The notes: generated by a model not told the origin, from the letters alone. Counted from the first letter of the stretch, positions 8,509 to 16,441 are shown. The stretch: 32,652 nucleotides of DNA from PNAI01 sp964575715 (GCA_964575715.1 CAZNSG010000097.1:1-32652), one strand, 5' to 3'. A program made the numbers and translations.

Positions 8509-8705
8509 GGTGAGCGACCTGATGACCCTTGAGATAGTGCCGAATGCGCCGCGCGGCAACCTCTCTTACCCTCTCCCGCTTGCGGGAGAGGGTGGCGAGT
8601 GCGGAGCGTTAGCGAAGCGCGAGCCGGGAGAGGGCGCGGAGCATAAGCAACCACCCCTCACCCGGCTCGACCCTTCGGGTCTCGCCACCCTCTCCCCGTA
8701 AACGG

Positions 8706-8955
8706 GCTAGGGCATGCACACATCTTCAATCGGTACTGGCAAGCCCAGTTTTCAGACCTCATGCTGAGGAGCGGCCGAAGGCCGCGTCTCGAAGCATGGC
8801 GACAAGCTCCGAATGTGCGGCCATCCTTCGAGACGGGCGCCATAGCGCGTCGAAGACGCGCGTTAACGCGCTTATGGCGCCCTCATCAGGATGAGGTCGG
8901 AACAAGTTGTTTGCTCGGCATTTGGCTCCAAAAAAAGATGTGTGCATGCCCTAGC
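8706..8955. mobile_element. MITE, 250 bp, with 21-bp perfect TIRs and target duplication
   Basis: The ends are perfect 21-bp inverted repeats: 8706-8726 begins GCTAGGGCATGC and 8935-8955 ends GCATGCCCTAGC. Immediately outside, GTAAACGG is present on both sides (8698-8705 and 8956-8963), an 8-bp target duplication, extendable to 10 bp (CGTAAACGGG) if the TIR is taken one base shorter. Removing the element and one duplicate restores the outer palindrome exactly, so the insertion is directly visible. No transposase is encoded. The interior carries another palindromic repeat (about 8755-8898). An 8-10-bp duplication would fit IS66, IS256, ISL3 or ISAs1-type transposases; the source family was not identified. 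Confidence 0.88.
8837..8880. repeat. 44-bp hairpin module, copy 1
   Basis: An imperfect palindrome starting GCGCCATAGCGCGTC and ending GCGCTTATGGCGC. The same 44-bp unit occurs inverted at 18819-18862 with one mismatch. Here it is embedded in the palindromic repeat inside the MITE. Confidence 0.8.
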
Positions 8956-8986
8956 GTAAACGGGGAGAGGGAAAGAAAATCCAGAT

Positions 8987-9787
8987 TTAGCCAATCTTGA
9001 CCAGGGAGCCGCCGTCCACCGGCAGCGCCACGCCGGTGATGAAATTCGCCTCCTCGGAGGCCAAAAACAGTGCCGCATTGGCGACATCCCAGGCGGTGCC
9101 CATTTTTTTGCGCAACGGCACCTTGGCGTCGCGCATGGCGGCCACTTCCGCGCGCGGCTTGCCGGCCACCCGCGCGCGCGGCTCTAACGCCATGGGCGTG
9201 TCCATCAGCCCGGGCAGGATCACGTTGGCGCGGATGCCATACTCGGCGTTCTGGATGGCGATCTGCTGGGTGAAGGCGATCATCGCTGCCTTGGTGGCCT
9301 TGTAGGTGACGTAAGGATATTGCTCCCAGGCGGCGAGCGAGGAGATCATGATGATCGCGCCCGCGCGCTGCGCGCGCATGATGGGCAGCACGTGTTTGAC
9401 CGCCATCACCGCGCCGCGCAGGTTGACCGTGCAGATGCGGTCGAACGCCTCTTCGGTGATCTCGGTCGGCGGCGCATCGCCGCCGGCAATGCTCATGCCC
9501 ACGTTGTAATGCAAGATATCGATGCGGCCCCAGCGGCGCTGCGCTTCCGCCATGGTAGCGGCGAGCGTCCGCTCTTTGGTCACGTCGGCCTCGAAGGCGA
9601 CGCAATCGCCGCCCTCCTTGCCCACCATGGCGGCGGTCAATTCGGCGGACGCGAGTCGATTGTCCACCGCGAGCACCTTCGCGCCCTCTTGCGCGAAACG
9701 CAGACAGGTGGCGCGGCCATTGCCCAAACCCTCGCCGGGACTTTGCCCGGCGCCGATCACAATGGCGATTTTGTTAAGGAGGCGCAT
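8987..9787 (-). CDS. SDR-family NAD(P)-dependent oxidoreductase
   Basis: Short-chain dehydrogenase/reductase of 266 aa with a Rossmann fold; substrate not predictable. The nucleotide motif is a variant glycine loop GAGQSPGEGLGNG (about residues 12-24). The catalytic Ser is in IMISSLAAW and the Tyr/Lys pair in TYKATKAAM (YxxxK). The usual NNAG reads HYNVG (the first Asn replaced by Tyr), and the C-terminal VDGG signature is present. Length is normal for classical SDRs. It lies 25 nt downstream of a 337-aa gene on the same strand, so the two probably form an operon. It ends just beside the repeat cluster. Confidence 0.9.
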   Translation of the reverse strand: MRLLNKIAIVIGAGQSPGEGLGNGRATCLRFAQEGAKVLAVDNRLASAELTAAMVGKEGGDCVAFEADVTKERTLAATMAEAQRRWGRIDILHYNVGMSIAGGDAPPTEITEEAFDRICTVNLRGAVMAVKHVLPIMRAQRAGAIIMISSLAAWEQYPYVTYKATKAAMIAFTQQIAIQNAEYGIRANVILPGLMDTPMALEPRARVAGKPRAEVAAMRDAKVPLRKKMGTAWDVANAALFLASEEANFITGVALPVDGGSLVKIG

Positions 9788-9812
9788 TTAGGACCTCGGT
9801 TTGCAATTCATA

Positions 9813-10826
9813 TTAGTGGGCTTCGGCCTCGGCGTCGTCGTCTGATTCCGCGGACTGCGTCCGGTCGTGCTGCGCGAGCCAGACGGGGAGCGCGGACGGC
9901 GCTTGGTTGGCGGCCAGCATCTGACGCAGCGTAACCCGGATGCCGGCGCGCGCAAAACGATCGTTGGATATGCGCAGCTGCGCCGGATCGCCGCCCTGCC
10001 CAACGGCCGCCATGACACGCTGTTTGAGCGCCACTGCGCTCGAGTCCCCGAAGCGGCGCAAAATCTCCTGAAAGTGTTCGTGGCGCAACGCATCGAAAGC
10101 CTTTGCGCGTCCAAGCGCATCCTTGACCGGGTGCGCCGGATAAAGATGCACGCAGGGCACATGGCCATCGGGGACTGGCTCGGTCGCGGCGTGTGTGCGT
10201 TTGTGCAACAGCAGCTTTGGCAGCACATGCGTATGCGGGCCTTGCGGACTTGAACCCTCGGGTGGTGGGATCGGCGCAAACACCTCGATCCGCCCGAGCT
10301 GGCTGCAAAACACCCGGTGCGGGTTGGCGGCCAGGATCACGCTCATGGCGGGGTTGCCAGGTTCGAACAGCGAACGGCCGGCGAGAGCGCGCAGGTCGGC
10401 GGCGGCGCGCGGATCGGCCACGCGGATGCAGGCGTCCAGCTGCAAGGCATCGAGGCCGAGATCGAACAGGACCGCATCGCGGTCCGATTCGCGCAGCGCC
10501 TCGTTATCGCGACCGAGTTCGGTGAGCGCCCGCCGCCGGCTCATGCCGCATTGGCCTTTGGGCAGGCAGAGCGCGACGCGATGGCTCCAGCTCTTGCGGG
10601 TGGCGCTTTCGGAAGCAAACAGCCGCAGGCCGGCGCGAGGCGTAAGCCGGATGGCGCCGCGCGCGGTCACCACCGACAGGGAGCCCGTGTCCAGCGCTAC
10701 GGCGGCCGGTTCGTCCGCGGCGCGGGTGAACTCGGCGAGCGCGCCAAAGGTGCCGAGGCTCCAATGCGTCTCGCAGTCGGCTAGCTGATCGGCGAGAAAC
10801 AAAGAATTACTGGCCATAGCGTTCAC
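9813..10826 (-). CDS. Protein of unknown function upstream of the SDR gene
   Basis: Encodes 337 aa from GTG 10826, or 334 aa from ATG 10817; neither start has a clear ribosome site. I do not recognise a domain. There is no signal peptide or membrane span, so it is probably cytoplasmic. Visible features are a proline-rich turn FAPIPPPEGSSPQGPHTHVL near residue 190, a histidine-rich patch around it (HTHVLPKLLLHKRTH), and a strongly acidic tail (SAESDDDAEAEAH). Codon use is GC-rich like the core genes. It is followed after 25 nt by the SDR oxidoreductase, which suggests a shared metabolic role, but no function can be assigned. Confidence 0.7.
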   Translation of the reverse strand: MNAMASNSLFLADQLADCETHWSLGTFGALAEFTRAADEPAAVALDTGSLSVVTARGAIRLTPRAGLRLFASESATRKSWSHRVALCLPKGQCGMSRRRALTELGRDNEALRESDRDAVLFDLGLDALQLDACIRVADPRAAADLRALAGRSLFEPGNPAMSVILAANPHRVFCSQLGRIEVFAPIPPPEGSSPQGPHTHVLPKLLLHKRTHAATEPVPDGHVPCVHLYPAHPVKDALGRAKAFDALRHEHFQEILRRFGDSSAVALKQRVMAAVGQGGDPAQLRISNDRFARAGIRVTLRQMLAANQAPSALPVWLAQHDRTQSAESDDDAEAEAH

Positions 10827-10890
10827 ACCGCCCGTGTGTGCTGAAAACTTGATTCTGCAATAATGGCCAGAAAGATATAGAGCGGTTCAA

Positions 10891-11136
10891 TCATAGTGCG
10901 CCGACGTTAGGCGATTCCGCGAGCCGATCAATAGAGATGACGTTTTCGGTACACCCAAGTCCAATCCAACCGCAGAACATATTCTCGTTGACGTCGTTGA
11001 GGCCCTTGCATTCTTTTAGAGCTTTGTCGCGCCGATTGGAATCTTTGCGACACCGGTACGGCACCGAAATCATTCTCTGCATCCGATTATTGTCCGTGCC
11101 CATCGCCCCGTGGAGTTTTGCAAAACAATCAGCCAT
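10891..11136 (-). CDS. Possible small cysteine-containing protein
   Basis: An open frame of 81 aa with ATG at 11136 preceded by a GAGAG stretch at a fair spacing. It has five cysteines (CF, CRK, ECK, FCGW, GCTE) and a charged middle, but no recognised family, signal or membrane segment. It lies in a 376-nt gap between a CocE-type hydrolase and the 337-aa gene, in sequence less GC-rich than its neighbours. The other strand also has an open frame here (10937-11257). It may be a real small gene or chance; nothing else was found in this gap. Confidence 0.3.
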   Translation of the reverse strand: MADCFAKLHGAMGTDNNRMQRMISVPYRCRKDSNRRDKALKECKGLNDVNENMFCGWIGLGCTENVISIDRLAESPNVGAL

Positions 11137-11202
11137 TGAGCGGACTCTCGTTACCGCCGATTGCGGGTCTGTTCAGTGCCATCAACCCGATCGGAGGGAA
11201 AT

Positions 11203-12855
11203 TTATACGCCCTCCATAACTGGCAATATGAGTTGGGACGGATGCTCGTTCGAATGATAAATCGTATCCGTACCTATCTTGCTTGGGATGTAATAGTGCG
11301 TCCACAGCATGTCGGTGACAGCCGAATCGCCATTGACGACCTCGAGCCGAATGCGATTACCCTTCCTAAATCGGTGCGCCATCGGCTCGATGCTGATATC
11401 AAAACGGTAGATTTTGCCCGGCTCAATCGGCGCGGGATTGGTGTGGCTGTGATAGGGTTCCATCTCGGTGCTTTTATCCGGATCGAGCGCGCGATGCGAA
11501 GCTCGCAGCCAGCCCTTTGTGATCCAGTAGTATGCCGGATTTAAATCTTTGGCGCGGTCTTCCCCTGATTGCGGCATTTGCTCGGAGAGCTTGACAAAGA
11601 AATCCATGTCATTGCACGTCGACGAAGCATAGATCGTAAGCTTGATCGGCCCTGCAATCTCAAGCTCCCGTTCGAGCGGCGCCGTCGTGAATGTGAGCAC
11701 GCGGCGCGCTGGATCCGGTTGGCTGTTTGGCCCAAAACCCACCACGCCCATCATCCAACCCGGATTCGGATAGCTGTAGGAAACCTTTGTCTCGTCCGAC
11801 GGCCCCTCGCGACTGAGGCTTCCGTCGTTGAGCGATGTCACGCTGCCGGACTTTTGTCCGCTGAGGAACCAAGCAGTGTTGCGAATGCCGGGCGGCGGCC
11901 AGGCTTCTGCCGTGCGAACCGCGTCTGCGCCACGCACGAAATATTCAACGGCTGGCCGGGACGGGTAGTCGGTTTGCTTGCCTTTCAAATAATAATCATA
12001 GAACGGCAGAAGCGTCTGCTTGTGCATCTCGGCACTTGCAAACTCTCGATTGGCGACGAAAGCGTTGATGGGTCCGATCATCTTGAGCTTTTTCGGCCCC
12101 TTGGCGCGCCGGAACCCATCGATGTTGCCGCGCGTATGCAGATCGACCTTGCCCCACACGCCAACCGAATAGAGCGGCACCTCTATTTCATGCAGGCGTT
12201 CGGCGGCACAGCGCTCGCGCCAAAAGTCGTCATAAGTCGGATGCCGCTGGAGCAGCAGATTGAGATCGCAGATTTGTTCGCGCGGATGCTGCCCGTTGGC
12301 CGGGTGTTGGTTGATAATGCGATTCTGGTTCCACCAATAACTGCCAAAGAAGTCGCCGAGGATTCCGCCCTGATAAACCGAAGCACGGTAGGGATCGTTG
12401 AGGCCGTCAAATGCCGCGATGCATGCCAGCGACGGCGGCTTCTGTATCGCCATCCACCATTGCAACATGCAGAAATACGATTGACCGATGCCGCCGACCT
12501 TGCCGTTCGACCAGGGCTGGTGGCCGAGCCATTCGATGACGTCGTAAAGATCTTTCTGCTCATTGCGATCGAGCAGGCGAAATTCGCCGCCGGACTTTCC
12601 GCAGCCGCGCACGTCCATGTTGGCATAGACGTAGCCCTCCTTGAGGTAAAAATCGATCGGCCCGGTCTCGCGCCAGAGAAATTGCGGACTGGCAGGCAGC
12701 GTGTTGTTATCGAACCGATAGGGCGAGGCGCCAAGCAGGACTGGGAATGGCCCCTGACCTTCGGGCATGTATAAAGCGACAGCGATCTCTACGCCGTCAT
12801 GGACGCGGATTTTGACTTCCCGCGGTCCCGGATGCGGCGATCGGTCGTTGGCCAT
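11203..12855 (-). CDS. CocE/NonD-family (peptidase S15-like) hydrolase
   Basis: Predicted acyl hydrolase of 550 aa, an alpha/beta-hydrolase domain followed by the jelly-roll X-Pro dipeptidyl-peptidase C-terminal domain (about 350-550). The oxyanion region is ASPYRFDN, the conserved MDVRGCGKSGGEF strand-turn is at about 80-92, and the nucleophile is S126 in GIGQSY. The usual catalytic His position, normally GPWxH, reads MIGPINAFVANREF with no His at the expected place, so either the His comes from elsewhere (for example AEMH a few residues on) or activity is altered. There is no signal peptide. The start at 12855 has GGGA upstream at suitable distance. It is a single gene with no operon partner visible. 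Confidence 0.87.
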   Translation of the reverse strand: MANDRSPHPGPREVKIRVHDGVEIAVALYMPEGQGPFPVLLGASPYRFDNNTLPASPQFLWRETGPIDFYLKEGYVYANMDVRGCGKSGGEFRLLDRNEQKDLYDVIEWLGHQPWSNGKVGGIGQSYFCMLQWWMAIQKPPSLACIAAFDGLNDPYRASVYQGGILGDFFGSYWWNQNRIINQHPANGQHPREQICDLNLLLQRHPTYDDFWRERCAAERLHEIEVPLYSVGVWGKVDLHTRGNIDGFRRAKGPKKLKMIGPINAFVANREFASAEMHKQTLLPFYDYYLKGKQTDYPSRPAVEYFVRGADAVRTAEAWPPPGIRNTAWFLSGQKSGSVTSLNDGSLSREGPSDETKVSYSYPNPGWMMGVVGFGPNSQPDPARRVLTFTTAPLERELEIAGPIKLTIYASSTCNDMDFFVKLSEQMPQSGEDRAKDLNPAYYWITKGWLRASHRALDPDKSTEMEPYHSHTNPAPIEPGKIYRFDISIEPMAHRFRKGNRIRLEVVNGDSAVTDMLWTHYYIPSKIGTDTIYHSNEHPSQLILPVMEGV

Positions 12856-12991
12856 CGGATTTCCCTTTGTTCTTTTATCATGTGTGCTTGAAAATAACCG
12901 CGCGTCCCAGAATGTGGCGCGCGACAGAAATTAATCTTGCCCACGACGCGATCTCGCTGCAATGGCTAAAATTCTATGGCTAGAATTGCCG

Positions 12992-13297
12992 CTAAGCCGC
13001 TCTGCTGAATAACGGCGCATATCCGCTCTTGCCGGATTTTGCGTTGTCCCACCGGATCGGAAAGACATCAGTACGTCCTCGAAACTTCTCACGAAACAAC
13101 GAAATTTTCTGATCAGTTTCTGAATGTCGATCAACAACATGTCCGACCCGCTCCAAAGAGATGGTATTCGGAAATAGCATCGCTGGCATCTGCATCTGTT
13201 CCAGCATTGCGATCTCAGCAGCGATCGCCGTGCGTTCGTCACCCAGCGCTGCGATTCGTGCCTTCAGTTCGGCAAGTCTCGCTTTGCGTTGTGTCAT
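12992..13297 (-). pseudogene. N-terminal relic of a TOTE-type primase/helicase protein
   Basis: A 101-codon frame that begins with a coiled-coil (RKARLAELKARIAALGDER) and then reads KISLFREKFRGRTDVFPIRW followed by KSGKSGYAP. This is the very characteristic entry into the archaeo-eukaryotic primase domain of TOTE conflict-system proteins, which are normally several hundred to over a thousand residues long. Homology stops at SGYAP, after which six unrelated residues lead to a stop. No continuation was found in other frames downstream, so about 90% of the gene is lost. It is likely the scar of a defence/conflict gene that once sat in the tRNA-Gly hotspot. A short standalone product cannot be excluded. 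Confidence 0.72.
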
Positions 13298-13470
13298 CGT
13301 CTTATTCCGCCAATTGCGGGCTCGACATCAATTTAACGAGGCTCAGCTTGGCCTTTTGACACGATAGTAGTCCGCATTCAAATATATCCCACGCATCGAG
13401 AGTGGCTCTGCTCAGCCATGACCCGCAGTCGGCTTATCCGCCATCGTCGAGTTTCCGGATGCTAAAATGT

Positions 13471-14712
13471 TCAATTCCACAAGCACGATAGAGGGGCAGC
13501 AGCAAGCTTGGAGCCGAATGGCACGACGGTATCGCCGTCGTAGAGCACGACGCCATAGGCGAATTTCGAGCCACAAGCGTCGGCTAGTTTCTTGATTCCG
13601 GAAAAGTCAGATGCCGTTACCGTCGCACTTGCCTTGATTTCGATTCCTGCCACTATTCCATCATCGCGTTCCAACACGAAATCAACCTCGTTTTTTTCCT
13701 GGTCGCGGAAATGATAGACGGCAAGCTGGGAATCGGACCATGTCATGAGCTTCATGATTTCAGCGAACACGAAGGTCTCCAAAAGCGCGCCAAAAGCGAC
13801 TCGGTTATGCGTTAGCCAATCGGTGGTCAGGCCGCGGCTCGTCGCGAGCAAGCCAGAATCAAGAAAATACAGCTTCGGTGTCTTTACGATGCGCTTAATG
13901 GCGTTCGTGTGCCAGGGCGCCAGTGACGCTACCAGGAATATCTGTTCCAGAAGGCCGATATAGCGTTGGGCCGTCTTGTAATTGACTCCTATGCCCTTGC
14001 CGAGCTCCGAATAGTTCACCAACTGGCCTGCATGCTCGGCGATGAGCCGCACGAATTTCGGCAATTCGGTAAACTTCTCAACATCCGCGATATCGCGAAG
14101 ATCGCGGGTCAATACCGAGGTGAGATAAGAGCGTCCCCAATCCTGCCGTCGGCGGCCGCCCGCGCGTGTCATCGCTTCGGGAAATCCGCCGATGAGGGTT
14201 AGTTCAACAAGCGGTTTGCCAATGATGACGTTCTTAGGCTTCGGCAGATGTCTTGCAAAGACGGCGTCGAGGAACGTTGGGCGGCGACCGAGCACCTCAG
14301 AGCGCGACAGGGGCAGCAACTTGATCGTTTCCATGCGGCCTGCGAGGCTGTCCGCAACGCGCGGCAAGGTCATAACGTTCGCGGACCCTGCCAGCAGGAA
14401 TCGGCCGGGGCGGTAATCGTCGTCGACCGCTTTCTTGATGGCCAGCATGAGCTCCGGGACACGTTGGACCTCATCGATGATTGCAATATCTAGACCGCGC
14501 ACGAACGCGATCGGATCGGTTCAGGCTGCTTCGAGGATCGTCTGATCGTCAAGCGTCAGGTACACGCGACCGCCATCGCTCATCGACCGGGCGAGTGTCG
14601 TCTTACCCGCTCGGCGAGGCCCGGCGAGGAGAACGACCGGCGTATCGCTGAGAGCTTCGACAAGGCGCCCGCGAATGAAGCGTTCGTACAAGCGAGCCCC
14701 GCCAATTGCCAT
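13471..14712 (-). pseudogene. AAA ATPase with DUF4143, broken by one in-frame TGA
   Basis: Two adjacent frames in the same phase (14521-14712 and 13471-14502) together make a full ATPase of the AAA_14/DUF4143 family, about 413 codons. Walker A is AGPRRAGKTTLARS and Walker B is DIAIIDEVQR. The C-terminal DUF4143 part contains an EVDFVLE...GIEIKA stretch that resembles a PD-(D/E)XK nuclease fold. A single TGA at 14521-14523 lies after LEAA and before TDPIAF. The family often has Arg there, so CGA to TGA is the simplest cause. No frameshift or deletion is seen elsewhere, so the mutation looks recent, or the codon may be read through. Some members act as defence or toxin-like ATPases, but the role is unknown. 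Confidence 0.83.
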
Positions 14713-14914
14713 CCGGCAATTAAGAATACGATACCCGGTGATTAGGAATCAACAGTCCGGCAAATAGGAGTAATACCAACCTTCGTTGACGTTGACTCAT
14801 CTGCGTTAGTAGCGGGCCTGGGAGGGCAATTCATATCTCTTTGAGCTAAATGATATTTTTATGATGGAGGCGAGAGCCACGCGCGAGCATGATGAGTCAG
14901 TCTTTGTGAAATCT

Positions 14915-14936
14915 GGTATAATATTATCGCGATAAT
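14915..14936 (+). promoter_or_regulatory. Extended -10 promoter abutting a 14-bp palindrome
   Basis: TGGTATAAT (14914-14922) is a perfect extended -10. It is followed without a gap by the perfect palindrome ATTATCGCGATAAT (14923-14936), where a repressor would cover the transcription start. No good -35 is present, as is usual for extended -10 promoters. The only frame downstream (ATG at 14989) runs into the antisense of the tRNA, so the gene it served may be lost. The rest of 14713-15139 shows no gene. Confidence 0.45.
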
Positions 14937-15139
14937 AATCCTGTCGCGCCCGGTCGGACGACGCGCTTCGTTAGCCTGAGTATCGGTCATGGCACAATTT
15001 GGCACGCAAATCGTGTTCACTGGGAGCGGAAATATCTACGCAATCAATGAATCGACTGCGCGAAACGGAAAACACGACTCGAAAAAAGATTGTAGTTTTA
15101 GAAACTTAGCATTCAAAATCACAAATGTTTTGAATGAGT

Positions 15140-15213
15140 TGGAGCGGGCGAAGGGAATCGAACCCTCGTATGCAGCTTGGGAAGCTGCCGTTCTACCATT
15201 GAACTACGCCCGC
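15140..15213 (-). tRNA. tRNA-Gly (anticodon UCC)
   Basis: The reverse strand reads an intact cloverleaf of 74 nt with encoded CCA (15142-15140). The acceptor is GCGGGCG/CGCCCGC, the D arm GTTCAATGGTAGAAC, the anticodon stem-loop GCAGCTTCCCAAGCTGC with UCC, and the T loop TTCGATT. Its first 37 nt (5' end to just past the anticodon) are repeated at 20244-20280. As reconstructed, the 5' half and everything upstream, including the promoter, would come from the integrated element. Confidence 0.97.
15177..15213. repeat. attL-type core: 5' half of tRNA-Gly
   Basis: This 37-bp segment is repeated in the same orientation at 20244-20280 with one mismatch (15205 T versus 20272 A). Identity stops exactly at the 5' end of the tRNA on one side and in the anticodon loop on the other. 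Confidence 0.82.
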
Positions 15214-15256
15214 TATTGCCGATATCTATTGCGTATTTTTAAAATCGATGGATCGC

Positions 15257-15276
15257 TAGTCTCTTTTTAGTCTCTC
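15257..15276. repeat. Left arm-type repeat (TAGTCTC pair)
   Basis: Two TAGTCTC units 11 bp apart (15257 and 15268). The 20-bp block matches 20093-20112 at 19/20 in the same orientation. Its placement just inside the left core is that expected for integrase arm-type sites. Confidence 0.65.
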
Positions 15277-15385
15277 TTTTTAGCTCGATGCGACGGCGGT
15301 TCACAAGTCTGTGATCGCTGTCTGAGGAAACCTTCAACGTCGGAGAGCCATCGCGCCCGTGCCGCAATAGGGGATGGTATACTTC

Positions 15386-15419
15386 AACTGTCCCGATAAG
15401 AGCCCTTCTTGGGACAGTT
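15386..15419. repeat. Inverted repeat AACTGTCCC/GGGACAGTT at the integrase start
   Basis: AACTGTCCC (15386-15394) and GGGACAGTT (15411-15419) are perfect 9-bp inverted repeats. The second ends one base before the integrase ATG. A third GGGACAGTT at 15489-15497 is inside the gene and encodes the conserved GTV. The dyad could be an autoregulatory operator over the start. Confidence 0.55.
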
Positions 15420-16067
15420 ATGAAATTGCGGTCTCTAATTTCCAAGCGCAAAAGTACCAAATGTCGAGCATCACCAACCACTGATAATGGGACAGTTCCG
15501 CCGACGAGGGTGGAAAATGCGAAACCCAGGCCACGCGAATACCTGACGGTCAAAGAAGTGGGGAAGCTCGTGAATGGCGCGCGAGAACATCGCCGCTATG
15601 GTCATCGCAACGCAACGATGATCCTTATCAGTTTTCGGCACGGGCTCCGGGTGTCCGAGTTGTGTGCGCTTCGCTGGGATCAAATTGACTTCGAGCGCGG
15701 CGTGCTTCACGTGCGACGTGTGAAGAATGGAACTCCGAGTGTGCATCCGATGGGAGGTACTGAAATTCGCTCGCTGCGTAAGCTGCTGCGCGAGGAGCCG
15801 CAGTCCCGCTACGTGTTCAACACCGAGCGCAACGCGCCGATGACTACCGCCGGCTTTCGCAAGATGATCGCGTGGACAGGGGAGGAAACAGAGTTTCCGT
15901 TTCCGGTGCATCCACATATGCTACGGCACGCATATGGATACAAGCTTGCAAATGACGGCCAGGATACTCGCGCACTGCAACATTACCTTGGGCATAAGAA
16001 TATCCAGCACACCGTACGCTACACAGAGTTGTCGCCGGAGCAATTCAAATCGTTCTGGGAAGATTAG
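15420..16067 (+). CDS. Short tyrosine recombinase/integrase (catalytic-domain type)
   Basis: Encodes 215 aa, about the size of FimB/FimE-type recombinases, with little more than the catalytic domain. After a basic tail of about 40 residues it reads REYLTVKEVGKLV, then Arg in HGLRVSELCALRW, Lys in RRVKNGTPSVHP, HPHMLRHAYGYK (HxxR), YLGHKN and Tyr in TVRYTELSPEQF, all catalytic residues present. This family is frequent in alphaproteobacteria. It is oriented away from the tRNA-Gly core 206 nt upstream, the normal layout for an integrase and its att site. The absence of a separate arm-binding domain is odd given the arm-like repeats; the basic N-terminal tail may serve. The start codon abuts the GGGACAGTT repeat. 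Confidence 0.9.
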   Translation: MKLRSLISKRKSTKCRASPTTDNGTVPPTRVENAKPRPREYLTVKEVGKLVNGAREHRRYGHRNATMILISFRHGLRVSELCALRWDQIDFERGVLHVRRVKNGTPSVHPMGGTEIRSLRKLLREEPQSRYVFNTERNAPMTTAGFRKMIAWTGEETEFPFPVHPHMLRHAYGYKLANDGQDTRALQHYLGHKNIQHTVRYTELSPEQFKSFWED

Positions 16068-16072
16068 AGAGC

Positions 16073-16200
16073 GCCTCTATCCCCATCCGCTTCATGAGCG
16101 TGGCGACATGCCGGCGGTCGCTTCTGCTTCCCTCGACAGCCAGCAGGTCGCGCAACATCCGACTCCCGGCGAAGGGAAACTCCAGATGTAGCTCGTCGAA
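16073..16200 (-). pseudogene. Internal fragment of an IS3-family transposase (orfB)
   Basis: The minus-strand frame reads FDELHLEFPFAGSRMLRDLL, then RRHVATLMKRMGIEAL. This is the start of the orfB DDE transposase of IS3 elements just before the catalytic core. Only about 43 codons remain, with neither inverted repeats nor the DDE residues. It starts a few bases after the integrase stop, and its other end abuts the DUF3768 remnant at about 16203, so it probably marks the IS that truncated that gene. Confidence 0.8.
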
Positions 16201-16204
16201 GGCT

Positions 16205-16417
16205 GCCGTGCTGCAAAGGGTTGCCGCCTTCGAGGAGTTCACTTTAGGTAACGACCCGCACGGCGAGCACGACTTCGGCAGTTTTGAACTGCTGGGGCGA
16301 AAGTTCTTTTGGAAAATCGGTTGCTATGATCGTGAGCTAAAGTACGGATCGGACGATCCGTCTGATCCAGAGAAAACAATCTGGGTTTTCACGGTCATGC
16401 TTTCGGATGAATACTGA
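16205..16417 (+). pseudogene. C-terminal remnant of a DUF3768 protein
   Basis: About 70 codons, from VLQRVAAFEEF through NDPHGEHDFGSFELLGRKFF to the terminal VMLSDEY, match the conserved C-terminal part of DUF3768, a small protein family of unknown function common on alphaproteobacterial plasmids and islands. The N-terminal ~40 residues are replaced by antisense IS3 sequence. An open frame continues in phase to 16094, but that part is the IS relic. The gene ends in a strong terminator, so it was once expressed. The surviving part might still be made as a fusion, but it is more likely dead. Confidence 0.8.
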
Positions 16418-16438
16418 GCCCCCACCGGGGGCTCTTTA
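16416..16438 (+). terminator. Rho-independent terminator after the DUF3768 remnant
   Basis: GAGCCCCC and GGGGGCTC pair as an 8-bp stem with loop ACC, followed by TTTATT. The stem overlaps the TGA stop of the DUF3768 frame. Confidence 0.85.
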
Positions 16439-16441
16439 TTC

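Larger units (their letters stand above)
8561..8971. repeat. Dispersed palindromic repeat, split by a MITE
   Basis: The block opens with a perfect 11-bp hairpin, CCCTCTCCCGC (8569-8579) and GCGGGAGAGGG (8582-8592), and contains further inverted segments of the same CCCTCTCCC type. It was originally closed by a CCCTCTCCCCGTAAAC palindrome whose right half is now at 8956-8971, because the 250-bp MITE is inserted in its loop. Such repeats are common between genes in rhizobial genomes. Confidence 0.75.

Noticed and set aside
8560..8986. Possible CRISPR array in the repeat-rich gap
   Set aside because: Repeats are inverted palindromes of different lengths, not regularly spaced direct repeats; no cas genes in the window.
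10937..11257. 106-codon plus-strand frame in the gap left of the hydrolase
   Set aside because: No domain or ribosome site, and it runs into the 3' end of the hydrolase; the minus frame is slightly more plausible.
11569..12774. 401-codon plus-strand frame
   Set aside because: Antisense to the CocE-type hydrolase with no domain of its own.
14989..15270. Plus-strand frame of 93 aa containing AKGIEPSYAAWEAAVLPL
   Set aside because: That peptide is the antisense translation of the tRNA-Gly gene, a known false annotation; the upstream 45 codons show no domain.
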